From positions 1,488,001-1,552,000 of the forward strand of contig JAJHTX010000009.1 of the NCBI GenBank assembly GCA_032164295.1: a DNA stretch of 64,000 bases, in the 5' to 3' direction. This stretch comes from Inonotus obliquus (Eukaryota; Basidiomycota; Agaricomycetes; Hymenochaetales; Hymenochaetaceae). Shown here piece after piece: positions 22,014 through 33,330 of this stretch (the stretch's first letter is position 1; the number at the start of each line of letters is the position of its first letter). The notes under the pieces are model-generated. The model was not told where the DNA came from and did no database searches. It was given only the letters and a program-made list of their open reading frames with translations. A program made the translations under genes and the position numbers.

Positions 22014-23419
22014 TTTTTTAAAAAAAATTGTATTACATGGTACTGATGTGACACAACAAGTGTGACATAGGTCTAAAAGAAACTCAGTCACAGTAGGACC
22101 GTTTTACCCAATTTGGTGCAGTACTAGATCATTCACTCATCCTTATTTGTATTTATTTGTAAGAGATCACTATAAAGATCAGGGTTTTCTCCATTTGAGG
22201 TAGACCCTACATGAAAGTACAAGTGAAAAATACAGACTGACATGACTTGTTGAATATGCTATATTTAATTTTCTAACACACCTTCTTGCTTGAAAAAAAA
22301 TTCAGTATGTGTCTTCTATAGTACACTCTATGAACATGTACGTTAAATTCTGAAAAACTGTGTGTGGAAAGACCTGGTGGCAAGTTTGTAATTGGTGTTT
22401 AAAGGAATAGTATGATCAAGCTGTCGAGGGCTACCTGTCACCCTGACACTTATACTACTACCACATAAAGCATGCAAATCCACCTTCCTAAAACAGAGGG
22501 GTTGAAGACTTAATGTACCCACCTTTCTCTCTCTTCAACCACCATCATCCCCACCGTGGGAGTTGGGGACCTCACTGGTATCCGTTTATATGGGCCAGAC
22601 GTCTGCTCTAAGGCTACGGCTTGCAGACGATGGGTGGGCCTCTGCTTGTTAGCCGCCAATGTGCCGCTCCTTGCATGCCGCGACACTGTACAGCCATTCA
22701 CCTCAACTCATGCTGGCGACCGTCCAGTTTGTCAAATACCGGCAAGGGGATATGGCTCCCTTGAGTCTGCGGACGGGTCTGTTTGTCTACGATACAGCTC
22801 TTATGCACCTCGATGCACTCGTCTTCGACGCACATCGGCACGATCACTTGGCGGGGACAACACCCCCTGCCTTTAACCCTGGCCATTGATTGGCTCAGGA
22901 TGACTATCTCACGGCCTGCTTCTTTTGGGGCACGTGTTGTACCTCTCGGGGTTTTTCGGCTCAGTATGCAGCACTTGCCGCAATTACGTTTGATTTCATG
23001 ACACGTCTCTGCGACTTCCCCAATCGAGCACCTGGGTTTCCCTGTTGGTCAAGCGGAGGTGCAGGGCCCAGCCCCAGTCAAATTTTGTGTCAGCGTTGCT
23101 TCTGAACAACTAGCGAGCCTATATGCCCTGCGCTCTATTAGGTGGATGGCGTCGGTCAAAGGATGCGAGTAAGGTTCAGTGCAGATGTTGGGTTGAGGTT
23201 GGTGTCAATTTTCTTGGGGTTTTCCTCTGGGGTTGCCTGGTTCCCCTACTCGCCTTTCCCTAGGTCCTGTTTTTCCTCCAATGTGGGGTTTTTGACGGCC
23301 TAGGAGGGTTTATTTTTTGAAGGTTTGCTCTGCCCGGGTTGAGTTTCTGCTCCTCGGGCTGCAATACCTCAGCTTTTGTATTCCGACTAGTTTAGGGTCG
23401 GCCCCAATGTCCTTAGATT
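22014..23419. other. AT-rich flank and a GC-rich block without recognised gene
   Basis: 22014-22500 is AT-rich filler. 22540-23160 is clearly more GC-rich than its surroundings. It has a plus-strand frame broken by one TGA (LFVYDTALMHLDALVFDAHR, then FFWGTCCTSRGF after the stop). I recognise nothing in it. It may be captured or decayed coding DNA. The following 23160-23419 is T/G-rich and resembles 31380-31530, so it belongs to the dispersed repeat family. Confidence 0.35.
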
Positions 23420-23677
23420 AATCAAATACACACATTGTCAAATGTACCCACCTGAATACTATGTAGCTATATCTACTGCACACTTGTAACTAGAATTACT
23501 GATGTGCATAATAAATTCATTTACACACACATATACACACACACCTGTATATGGATATGGATACGGTAAAAAAAACAAGGCCAGCCTTGTGCTCGACCCG
23601 AACAAATTACAATACAACATAGACCAAGGTAGTGATATACCTCTTGTAATATGCAACACAGATCAATCCCATCACGA
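23420..23677 (+). repeat. Dispersed repeat R, long copy 1
   Basis: This segment matches 31520-31605 followed directly by 32262-32417. Shared words include aatgtacccacctg, aactagaattactgatg, aaggccagccttgtgctcga and aatatgcaacacagatcaat. In the other copy a 656-bp inverted-repeat element interrupts the match. The copy here is the uninterrupted form and ends abruptly at a CCATC that recurs at 28157. Confidence 0.75.
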
Positions 23678-24952
23678 AAATCTCAAAATAAAACTATACG
23701 AATATATATTATATAATCATGTCCAAGCATCTTAGTCATCATATACAGGGTCCATCGTGATTTTAACTGGATTATAAGTGAAGTACAAGTCGTATATTTG
23801 ATTGTAAGCATAGAATAATGATTTTCGCTTGCTATGAGGAAAGACAATGGTAACAGTCTGCATATAGGTACTAAGAAAGCCATTTGTCTGATTTATAGTG
23901 TAAATATCACTGTAATTTTGTGTTTATAAAGTAACTAGAATAATAGTCGAACCTACACAAGTCTAGAACAAATATTCTTGATCTCTTATTATCCAGGAAA
24001 AAGAGTTTCAAGAGAACCAGAAGTTCTCTTAGGAATTGCTTGTCTCTTATTACAGTTGTTGAGTGCATATACTGATATGGTAAGTGTGATATTTTCATTA
24101 CAAGCTATAGAAACAACTTCTTGAGTTGATGAAAATAATCCTGCGAAATAATAAGCATCATGACAGAGTTTTCGAAGACAAATCCTTTAGCAGAATCGTT
24201 ATTTTCTTCTCATGTTGACAAGTCAGATGTATGTGGTCACGTGTGATGTCATCACTTTATTTCATACTTATTCAAGTCTGATGTGTTGTCTCTTCCTTCT
24301 GCTGTTTATCTCCGTGGAGGGTTCGTTGATTCTTGATCGACGGACCAATCTGGCTAATTCCTCGGTTTGAGGGGTTAATCCAAATTCTACAATACTGGTT
24401 ATGGAATTGCTAATCACCTTAGTGGACTGTGTAGCTGATCCGATCTGAAACAACTAGCAACTAACTGATATTGCAGTTGAACCTGATATTATAATCGTAC
24501 AGTATTAAGTCGGCGTGCAGACGCGATTGTTATACTGATTGTTATTCACGATAAGGGAATATCGGGAATCGCACTACGTTGTGAGTAGCTCGTACCGTGC
24601 AGACAATAGGGAGAACAATCTAGTTGCAATCCGTATTTTAGCTTTACTTCGATTTCACACAATCGGTTTAGTTCAGCCGTGTCGCTACTAGTAATTTACT
24701 GGCTCGCAAGTAATTGATGTTACGATTTAACTTAGGGACTTATGGTAGGGTCCCTTGACTTGGATTAAACTGCTAGGTCGGCTCTACGATGGCCTCCTTA
24801 TATACTAATTTACATGTGTGACGTTACTACCTTGTTACTTACTGTTTATAGTATTTATCTGTTTCTTCCTCCTATGATACCTGGTCCGTGCTTTCTCTTT
24901 ACTTCCTTCCTTATTTCACTACCTCTGTGTTACTAGCCTCTCCTTGATTAGT
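23678..24952. other. AT-rich region, no gene seen
   Basis: No ORF here has coding character. A minus-strand TATATAAGG followed by AGGCC lies at 24791-24804, 150 bp past the end of the orphan ORF copy 2. The sequence otherwise looks like decayed non-coding DNA. Confidence 0.35.
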
Positions 24953-25795
24953 TTAGTGTAGTGGGCGGTACCATCTCGTAGACAGGTTTGATTCCTGTGT
25001 TGGTAACGGCACTTGATCCAATTCAGCTATTCTAGGTAATTGCTGAGTCATCTGTCCTTGTCCTTCCCTTGCTTGTATTTCGGTTCTTGTTTGTATCGGT
25101 AGGATCGGTCGTGGTATAGTTAGCCAGTTTCGAATAGTTTGCACTCGTGTATATCCTGGCGTTGTCCTTGCGCGTTGTAGGGTTATCCCTTGCACTCCTT
25201 GTAGGTGTATTACTCCGCCGTACTGTTCTACCTTTATTTCCATTATGGTATACCCATATGGTAATCCTCGGCTTATGTAATTCATTATCCAATGCCCCCA
25301 AGCATATGCAGTTCTCTCGTTTGTTCCGGCTTGGTCTCGCTTGTAGGCAATGTCGACATCTACTATAGCTGCGTCGCATCGTTCGTGTCTTCCTTCCTGT
25401 GCTACGTTTCGTATTCCAATCATCATTACAAAGTGTCCGGCGTCGTAGGATAATACTCGTATCTCCCTTTCATAAGCCTTTTGCATTTGTTGGTTAGGGT
25501 CGTAGGTTAGTTCTACAAATCGACGTCGTATCATTATGTCGGCTTGTCCGTTCATTATGTCTCCGTACGTGATCTCTCTGATTAATTCTCGCATTAGTCC
25601 TCCAGCTAGTTCTTTAGCTGGGCGGCACGTGTTGCAACATCGTAATATATTGCTTCGCGGTGTCGGGGGAACGATGGGCTGTTCTAGTACTTGTATTACT
25701 GCCGCTAATTGCTCTTGTATCCAACGTAGGACGCTCATAGTTATTGGCTTATTAATGATGGATAATACTATCTTTCTAACATCTGCCACTGCCAT
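24953..25795 (-). CDS. Orphan CxxC ORF, copy 2 (280 aa)
   Basis: An uninterrupted frame begins with ATG at 25795 and ends with TAA at 24953. The N-terminal 40 residues are hydrophobic/amphipathic helix-like (VLRWIQEQLAAVIQVL). A CCNTC motif follows at about residue 53, then a charged helical region (ELAGGLMRELIREITYGDIM). A beta-rich stretch (REIRVLSYDAGHFVMMIGIR) and a C-terminal VQG...TPGYTRVQTIRNWL segment complete it. I do not recognise the family. Feature order matches the ORF at 20984-21772, 3.2 kb away on the same strand, which suggests two diverged copies. It has no introns and lies in repeat-rich DNA next to a decayed kinase, so it is either an element-borne protein or a lineage-specific gene. 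It could be expressed, since the frame is intact. Confidence 0.55.
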   Translation of the reverse strand: MAVADVRKIVLSIINKPITMSVLRWIQEQLAAVIQVLEQPIVPPTPRSNILRCCNTCRPAKELAGGLMRELIREITYGDIMNGQADIMIRRRFVELTYDPNQQMQKAYEREIRVLSYDAGHFVMMIGIRNVAQEGRHERCDAAIVDVDIAYKRDQAGTNERTAYAWGHWIMNYISRGLPYGYTIMEIKVEQYGGVIHLQGVQGITLQRARTTPGYTRVQTIRNWLTIPRPILPIQTRTEIQAREGQGQMTQQLPRIAELDQVPLPTQESNLSTRWYRPLH

Positions 25796-26000
25796 CTCGT
25801 GGTTCTCATTCTCTTTTATAATCCCTAGATGTCCACCATCGTTTCATTGCTGATGAGTGCAATTGGAATTTTACATGTTGAGGAAGTTGTTTACTATACA
25901 AGAGGGTTACAGCCATTCCACAATACGGCAGATGTTAGTGCTTTTGCGCGTGTCCTAGAGGACCTAACGGGAGTGCTATGGCACAACTTTGTAAAGTTAG

Positions 26001-27010
<1,010 letters not shown>

Positions 27011-27300
27011 CCAATATTATATATCTCAGAGATAGATACGAAAACAATGTGTCCGGGAAGGTCGAGTTACCCGTCCTGGCCAAAAACCTTGGTGTATCAC
27101 CTCTCTTCGATCGTAGAGCCTCTGTGCATATTGCACGTTTGTAGGACGGTGCGTACTTTATCTCTCTCTTTTGGTGAGCTATGGTCGTATTTATGCATGC
27201 ATCCCACTCGGAAAAGGAGAACAGATCCAACCAGGCCATATACATGGAGCCGAGAGGACGAATGAGGTTCCACTCAATTTTCCAGCCGAATGTTATGGTA

Positions 27301-27452
27301 GTCCATACAACGACAATACCGTCACCTGTTGTGATGCCGAGTATATCATTACCACTATGATTGCTCAACAACACCGATGGAGAGACATCACATTCAGCTG
27401 GCACCTGCAACATTCCTCCTTTGAGTTATTTGATAAGGTATTTCTTCCATGA
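27301..27452 (+). pseudogene. Possible F-box-protein fragment
   Basis: The frame ending at 27452 includes MIAQQHRWRDITFSW. It resembles the 'HS.RW.D..F' segment just after the F-box in many Agaricomycete F-box proteins. Nothing upstream or downstream extends the match in one frame. It is reported as a weak relic only. Confidence 0.25.
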
Positions 27453-28407
27453 ACTTACTGTTCCGAGCAATACTGATGCCGATAGTCTACCAGGAGACGA
27501 ATGTACCAGTGTTTATCCAGTGCTTTGAGACACTTTTTCTTCAGGAAGTAGGTTTCGAAGAGGATGCTGACTGGTGGATCGCTTTCATCGCAATGCCGGA
27601 GTCTCGAGAAAAAGTACAATGACATATATCTCAGAGGGAGCATGTTTGGAACGGTGGGGAGGCATATTGGTTGAGGGTCTGTATCCTTGGTACGTCTATC
27701 AACCTACGCGTTCCGAAAAGAACATGGTAAGTGGGGTGAGGAGTGCATTGAAACGAAGCCTTCAATATTGTTGTATAGTAGTCATGTATAAAGTACAAAT
27801 CAATATAGCTACATTTTTTGCTATTTCATCGAGTGATAATTTGGGAAATGAATAACAGGTCATCGAGCTGGCTTGTATGTGCTTATAGCACTTATATACC
27901 ACCATCATGCTGACGAAAATCAACGATTATTTTAGTCACTTATAGGTCGGTGAGGTCCGCTATATTCACTTGTGCATATCTGCATACATATATCAGGATT
28001 TCATGTATCTGAAAGATATACAAAGCTTTCGTCTGCTTATTGTATCTTCTAGTTGCTTGTCAGATCGTGAGGTCTGTTATAAGTACTTTCATAAAATTTA
28101 TAAAATTTACAAAATTTAGGGGTATACAAGCGGCATATATGTATCTTGACTTTCTCATGATGCCATCCTGGTTGTACAGTACTTAAAATATCTGACAAAT
28201 AGAAAACTTACTTACAGCTAAATGCGTATCTAATGGCACTCCCCGAGATTTTGGGAAAGTGATGTAATTATGATATCATGTGACAATATAGACTTAGTGA
28301 GGAAATTTGCAAACACGAGACTGAGTGAATGAGATGCGACTTGAATTCCTTGTGCATATACCCTCAACTCTTTAAATCTACCAACAATTTTCCACTGTAC
28401 ACACCTA
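27453..28407. other. AT-rich region and promoter of the next gene
   Basis: No gene is seen. 28157-28215 matches 32415-32437 plus 32969-33003, the right part of dispersed repeat R. A short array aaaattta/taaaattta/caaaattta lies at 28095-28120. The last 100 bp before 28408 are the likely promoter and leader of the next gene. Confidence 0.4.
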
Positions 28408-29953
28408 ATGTCTCATCAACGCAAGACTAGAATCGTGTCTCAGGCTGTTCTGGACAACACTGATGACGAATCAGCTCAGGAAGCCAGGTCTATTTACACT
28501 TCTGATGGCACACTAGTCACCGCAGCACCCGCAGCACTACCAGATAGCACGCAAGTCACATCAGCAACAGAAATCGATGACTCACCTTCCAGAGAACTTA
28601 GCTTTGTCCTAGAACTATTCAGTTACGCCGAGATGCAAAAAAAAGCGAAGGATTGTGCTTCAAAAAGCACGAGATTTAGTCTTTCTTCTGACGAACCATT
28701 CGACACATTCAAGGCCCAGCTTCTGGCCAAAGTCTCTGACCTACTCAAGCCGGCGTTTCTACGCTACGAAGATTATCAAATAACCTACATGATCAAACGG
28801 AAGCAAAAAACTACTTCGCTTCAAAACGAGGACGACTACGACTTTCCTCTTTCGCTACCCTCATTTTCTGACATCAATGTCACCATTATTCAAATTCGGA
28901 AGCCTTCTTCAAAGGTATGCATATATTCGTTACTCTATCTTGTACTATAGTGTAGTTCATTCCATTATTGTCCCTACTTTCAGATCGGACAGCCCACAAA
29001 GCAAGCAAAACAAAACAAAGATGATTTGCATTTGGATAGCTCAGCAGGGTCATCTGATGAAGACTCGGACGAACCAGTACCAAAGAAAAGGAAGACGAAT
29101 AGCAAAAAGGTGAAGAAGGTGTGTTGCATATGTCCTAGTATAGCGCTAAGGACATTGATTGAGTATATGCAGGTTTGAAAAGTCGCCGACATTAGTCCAG
29201 AGAACAAGCTCATCGCCGAGACGATCACTCAACTGGAGAAACAATGGCGATGCAACAATAAGCAATGCAAAGGTGGCACCGGGTTCTGTTGGATACAGCC
29301 GGATGGCAGCGTTCATATAGCAATGGGCAATGCCCATTTTACAATATGGGCATCTGCAATAGTGAGTCAACTCTTATTTCTTTTGTTTTTTCAACGTTCT
29401 TATCTTTCTGTGTACCATACAGGCGAGAGAAGATGACACGGCCTCATTCGAGAGGCCTCCGAATCATTATCTATTCGACGATATCCCAGATAGTAAGAAA
29501 ACCAATCCATCACCCCTTCTGAAGGCCCGCATCAATGCCAAAAACAAAGAGAAAGAAGAAACGGCCACGCATACAACCACGAATGCGAGTGCCGTGCCTT
29601 CGGTCGTGTTCAACATGCCAGCCTTTCCGCCATATCCTCACCAAAATCCACCTTTTTCTTTTTCAGATAACACGCATCAGCAACAACAGCAACAACAGCA
29701 ACAGAAACTTATAAATGACTCTCTTGTTCCTGCGAGCTCACTATCTGGTCCTGACATGCCGCTTTCTGAATTCTGTGCAACTTATAATCTCGATGAACAA
29801 CTTCTTAAGCGATTCACAGATGAAGGCTATCGGACAACTTCTTTGTTTCAGTATATCTCTATTTCTGATCTCTTGGAGGCTCACTTCAGACGGGGCGATA
29901 TTGCAGAACTAAAGGCAGCAGTCTCAAAATGGGCACAACTGACCATCAACTGA
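28408..29953 (+). CDS. Orphan Agaricomycete-type protein with Cys/His motif and helical C-terminal domain
   Basis: The exons are 28408-28914, 28984-29118, one ending at 29360 and a last one to TGA at 29953. The first exon encodes an acidic N-terminus and a region around YDFPLSLPSFSDINVTIIQI. The second is Ser/Asp-rich with a basic PKKRK stretch, a possible nuclear signal. The third holds WRCNNKQCKGGTGFCW, then PDGSVHIAMGNAHFTIWAS, a C-x4-C-x6-C...H cluster that could bind metal. The last has poly-Gln and a helical, SAM-like C-terminus (PLSEFCATYNLDEQLLKRF, then ISISDLLEAHF). The junction before the third exon is odd: the consensus acceptor at 29171-29172 puts a TGA in frame immediately (29176). 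The allele may be disrupted or may use an unusual site. No function is known; I associate such proteins with Agaricomycetes only from general familiarity. Confidence 0.55.
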
Positions 29954-30104
29954 AGAACTAGCTTTTTTATACCTCTCCTTTATTTATTCCATGGAACTCA
30001 ATTCATGCAATCTTAGAGTTGACAATAGACAATAATATACTGAATTTTTTGATGCACAAAACAGTTAGGTGCAAAATTTATTCATGAATATATGCACATT
30101 TATT

Positions 30105-30700
30105 TTACACGTACCCCGCGTGAATTAAGTAATTTACAGCATCGTCCGGTCCAACAATGTCCATTGCAATATACATGTCATAAAAAATTGCTTTAGAGTC
30201 CCTTAGTAAGTATCTGTACCTTCTAATAAACTGTTTCACTTGAGAAAATGCTTCTTTGATAGGATTGAGATCAGGCGAATAAGGTGGTAAGTAAATTATC
30301 CGAACACCTGTACTTGACTAAGTACAATCGGTTCGCCAAATACATGGAAAACACCCACTGAATCTATCTGCGAGCTCATGAATCTCCGACCCATGGTGTA
30401 TCTTAATGTTATCCATGACCAGGACACTCAATTTCCCAGGAAACAGAGAGCAGAGAGGCATCTGTTCATAAGGTGAGAAGTTTGTTGTAGAATGTGTAGA
30501 CAATCGATAACTCACAATGTCATGCTCCAGAAACTCCAGGAAGAGAGCCCGGGTCATGGATCCCTCGACAACCTTAGAGGCAATCATCCCATCGACAGTA
30601 AGTAGACCTTCAGCAGTCAGTCGACGCCCTCTAATGAAGGCTGCTTCTTGCTCCGCACGTCTACCAACTCTTGACTGACTGTATGTAACCTCGGTACTGA
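30105..30700 (-). pseudogene. Tc1/mariner-type (IS630/DDE) transposase, 5'-truncated
   Basis: The minus strand encodes GLLTVDGMIASKVVEGSM, then LSVLVMDNIKIHHGSEIHEL. After a short intron (about 30350-30301) comes VRIIYLPPYSPDLNPIKEAF and a helical tail to TAA at 30105. VLVMDN and YSPDLNPIKEAF are the second and third catalytic motifs of DDE endonucleases of this superfamily (the third residue is Glu here). The N-terminal DNA-binding domain and the first catalytic Asp are missing. At about 30700 the sequence passes into a different repeat that also occurs at 54590-54835. The element is therefore dead. The DDE frame itself is undamaged, so truncation is recent relative to the decay of its neighbours. 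Confidence 0.8.
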
Positions 30701-30950
30701 ATGACAAACGACTCGGTATCGATGGATTCATCTCGGTATCGATTGCCGTCTGCTATTTTCCTGCCTTGAGCGATCACCTAGAGCCTCCCTGCATTTACTC
30801 TATCTTGCCAGGCCCTACTACCTCTCTCGACTACCCGTCTGTGATAGTACGACTTAGTACCGCCATGTACCGGCCCTCCCAATGCACCTAAATTGTACCT
30901 CCCTTGGCCAGTACTTCTGATACCGGCCGTGTTCTTGCACATTCATCGTT
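30701..30950 (+). repeat. Repeat Z ('ataccg' element), truncated copy
   Basis: This matches 54590-54835 over about 245 bp. Shared words include cgactcggtatcga, ccaggccctacta, tacgacttagtaccgcca, gtaccggccctccca and tctgataccggcc. Its left edge coincides with the break in the transposase gene, so it probably inserted into, or recombined with, that element. Confidence 0.75.
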
Positions 30951-31017
30951 GCCCGCACTCAAATGGTAGTGGGTGGGATGCCCAAAGAGGTTTGACACGC
31001 TAGACACAGGTTTTACG

Positions 31018-31096
31018 CTGGTAACCAGGCCAGATGTCACCAGATGTGGCGACCCAGAACATCACACTGGTAACCAGGCCGGATGCCGTCAGATGT
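31018..31096 (+). repeat. Two 30-bp direct repeats
   Basis: The motif ctggtaaccaggcc, then gatg..., then cagatgt occurs at 31018-31047 and again at 31067-31096 with a few changes. The core ggtaacc is itself a short palindrome. It lies in non-coding repeat-rich DNA with no recognised gene. Confidence 0.6.
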
Positions 31097-31605
31097 AGCT
31101 CTCTCTAACATGACGTGTTGGGCCCAGCAGTGGGGGAACTAGTTTAGGGAAAGAGGATGCAGTATCAAAAGTAGAGGCGGTGAATTCTTATGATCATTTG
31201 CTTGACCTCCACAAGGTTTGTTTAAATTTCGTTTTACGCTAACGAAAGGTGGATCTCTGTCAAGATGAAGCCCATTAGTAAGTGTTTGTTCTTTGGTAGG
31301 AGATGGCGTGAGCTTTTTCCCAGGTTTTACTACAACCAGGTAGCTTGGTTTTTCCCTGTGTTTACCTCTAGTATTATGTTCTTTGGTGTGCACCCCAGGT
31401 TGAGTTTCTGCTCTCCAGGAGCGTATTGTTTTTAGGGTTTTTCAGACCTTTTTCCCATTTTTTTCCCTAGTTAAAGAGTGTCAGTCAGTTTACAGCCCCT
31501 CCCCGATGTATCTTATATACTTGAAAATATATGTGTTAATGTACCCACCTGTATATTATGTAGCTATATCTACTGCACACTTATAACTAGAATTACTGAT
31601 GAATG

Positions 31606-32261
31606 TAAGATAGAGGAAGTATAAACTCGACTAGGTGTCACAGTGTGACTGATGACCCTGAGCACCCTGGGCTTACCTGATTTAGAAGGACCCTGCAGCA
31701 AAAATCTCAAGGTCGGATTTCAGGACAGTGGCAGCCAGCAGAAGAGCAGCCAGAATCTCGTTTGTACTTCAATAAAACATTAAAACAAAGCAAGTTTCAC
31801 TATTAGCCAGCTCTCCTGAACCTCCCTTAACAGTCAGAATATGTGTTATAAATGTATATTAGTCAAATATTAGTAATAACAATGAGTCATACAAAAACTA
31901 CTATATTTGGACAGTATTTATCATCCTGTGCCCGCCAAGAGCAGCAAAAATCCTGCGGTTGAAATTTACGAAATTTACGAAAAGCTTACCAGAATGCTGG
32001 AAAATGAATTCTGAGCTATTTGGCACAAAAAAGGTTCATCCCATAATTGGAAGGTCAGGGGTCCATATTTTTTAATTTTAAAAACATACATCTGCTTGTA
32101 ATTTTTATTAGAAGAGATCTATGAGAGCCGAAATCGAGTTTGTGTTGTGTGGAAGTTGCAGTTAGGAAAGGGTCCAAAGTCACTGGATGAGGCAAGTCAG
32201 GCCAAGTCAGGGTTGCATGATGTGCATCACACCTAATCGAGTTTATACTTCCTCTACCTTA
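31606..32261 (+). mobile_element. Non-autonomous TIR element (MITE-like, 656 bp)
   Basis: The ends are near-perfect 32-bp terminal inverted repeats sharing TAGAGGAAGTATAAACTCGA (31606-31637 and 32230-32261; two mismatches). The uninterrupted form of the flanking repeat at 23480-23520 shows that the segment was inserted. The ends begin and finish in TA, compatible with the TA target duplication of Tc1/mariner-type elements. There is no ORF of note inside. It would need transposase from elsewhere. Confidence 0.75.
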
Positions 32262-32436
32262 ATAAATTTATTTACACATGTACACACACACCTGTATATG
32301 GATATGAATACAGTAAGAAAAACAAGGCCAGCCTTGTGCTCGACCCAAACAAATCACAATGCAACATAGACCAAGGTAGTGATATACCTCTTGTAATATG
32401 CAACACAGATCAATCCATCCTGGTTGTGCAGTACTT

Positions 32437-32969
32437 ACACCTGTTTAAACATATAATGACACTCCCAGACAGATCTGAATGAAATATAAACAGATATGAT
32501 CATGTGATGAGTGGGACTTCGTGAAAATTCCTTGTGTGCCCAAGGTCGATAGCATCATACAACAATCAGCAGTCAGTTCTTGCTCTTGAAACTCAGCATC
32601 CATGTATAATACAAGGAAATTAAGTTGTCTTAATTTACCCAGTATCGATCCATAATTCAGAAACCCCTGGAATGGCTAATGGATGTGTACTGCTTTGAAA
32701 TCAGTAGCTATTTATTTTTATTTTCCATAGCAAAACATAAGTTTTGAAATTTACTGAACAACAGATAGCATGTGGTTAGCTTTGGAGCCAATTTTGTCAA
32801 ATTTTATCAAGTTTTGAGCTCTGAAGAAAATAAATTGTTTGCAAGGGAGTGTGGAAGGTAGCTGGGATGGTAGGATTTATGATGAAGTCCATTTTCCCAT
32901 CTGCTTTCTAAAACAAATTGTTTACATTCCTGATGTGACACAGGTGCCATTATTCATTCAAACAGGTGT
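32437..32969 (+). mobile_element. Second probable non-autonomous insertion (about 530 bp, 10-bp inverted ends)
   Basis: The segment begins acacctgttt and ends aaacaggtgt, a 10-bp perfect inverted pair. The flanking sequence on both sides, joined, matches 28157-28215 (cctggttgt.cagtactta, then aatatctgacaaa.agaaaa). The boundary of the match coincides with the inverted ends, and TA lies at each junction. No ORF is inside. The short inverted repeat makes this less certain than the 31606 element. Confidence 0.5.
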
Positions 32970-33217
32970 AAATATCTGACAAACAGAAAACTTACTTAAA
33001 GGTACGTGGCAAAAGTGTTAATTCGAATTCTAACTGGAAGATTTTTGCTATTATTGTCAATGATCGTATGTATGTAGACAAGATGTCAAAATAAGAGTCC
33101 TCCAGGCGGCTGTATCAAGAGGTATGTTCTCGCTCTCCGACCAGGTGGCATGGATTGCCATCCGCATCCGCAAAGGTGAGTACACGTGACCCCAATTGAC
33201 ACGTACTGGGACGCGTC

Positions 33218-33227
33218 TGCCACGTCG
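33218..33227 (-). promoter_or_regulatory. UPR-element-like site upstream of LHS1
   Basis: The minus strand reads CGACGTGGCA, one base from a TGACGTGGCA-type unfolded-protein-response element. It lies 104 bp before the LHS1 start codon. A CCAAT is at 33192-33196, and further CACGT words at 33184 and 33200. An ER chaperone gene is the expected kind of target. The match alone does not prove use. Confidence 0.4.
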
Positions 33228-33330
33228 ACCGACGCACACCAAACACGTACAAGTACCATCTGAACCCCTCTGGCAGGTTGAAAGGTTTCCCTTCAACAGC
33301 ATCTTAATGTCTAGGCTATAGAGTCTAATC

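Larger units (their letters stand above)
31391..33005 (+). repeat. Dispersed repeat R, copy 2 with two nested insertions
   Basis: The outer repeat consists of 31391-31605, 32262-32437 and 32969-33005. Joined, these parts match 23320-23677 and then 28157-28215 in order. Two unrelated segments, 31606-32261 and 32438-32968, split it, each bounded by inverted repeats. The copies at 23.4 kb and 28.2 kb serve as 'empty site' references for the two insertions. Confidence 0.65.
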
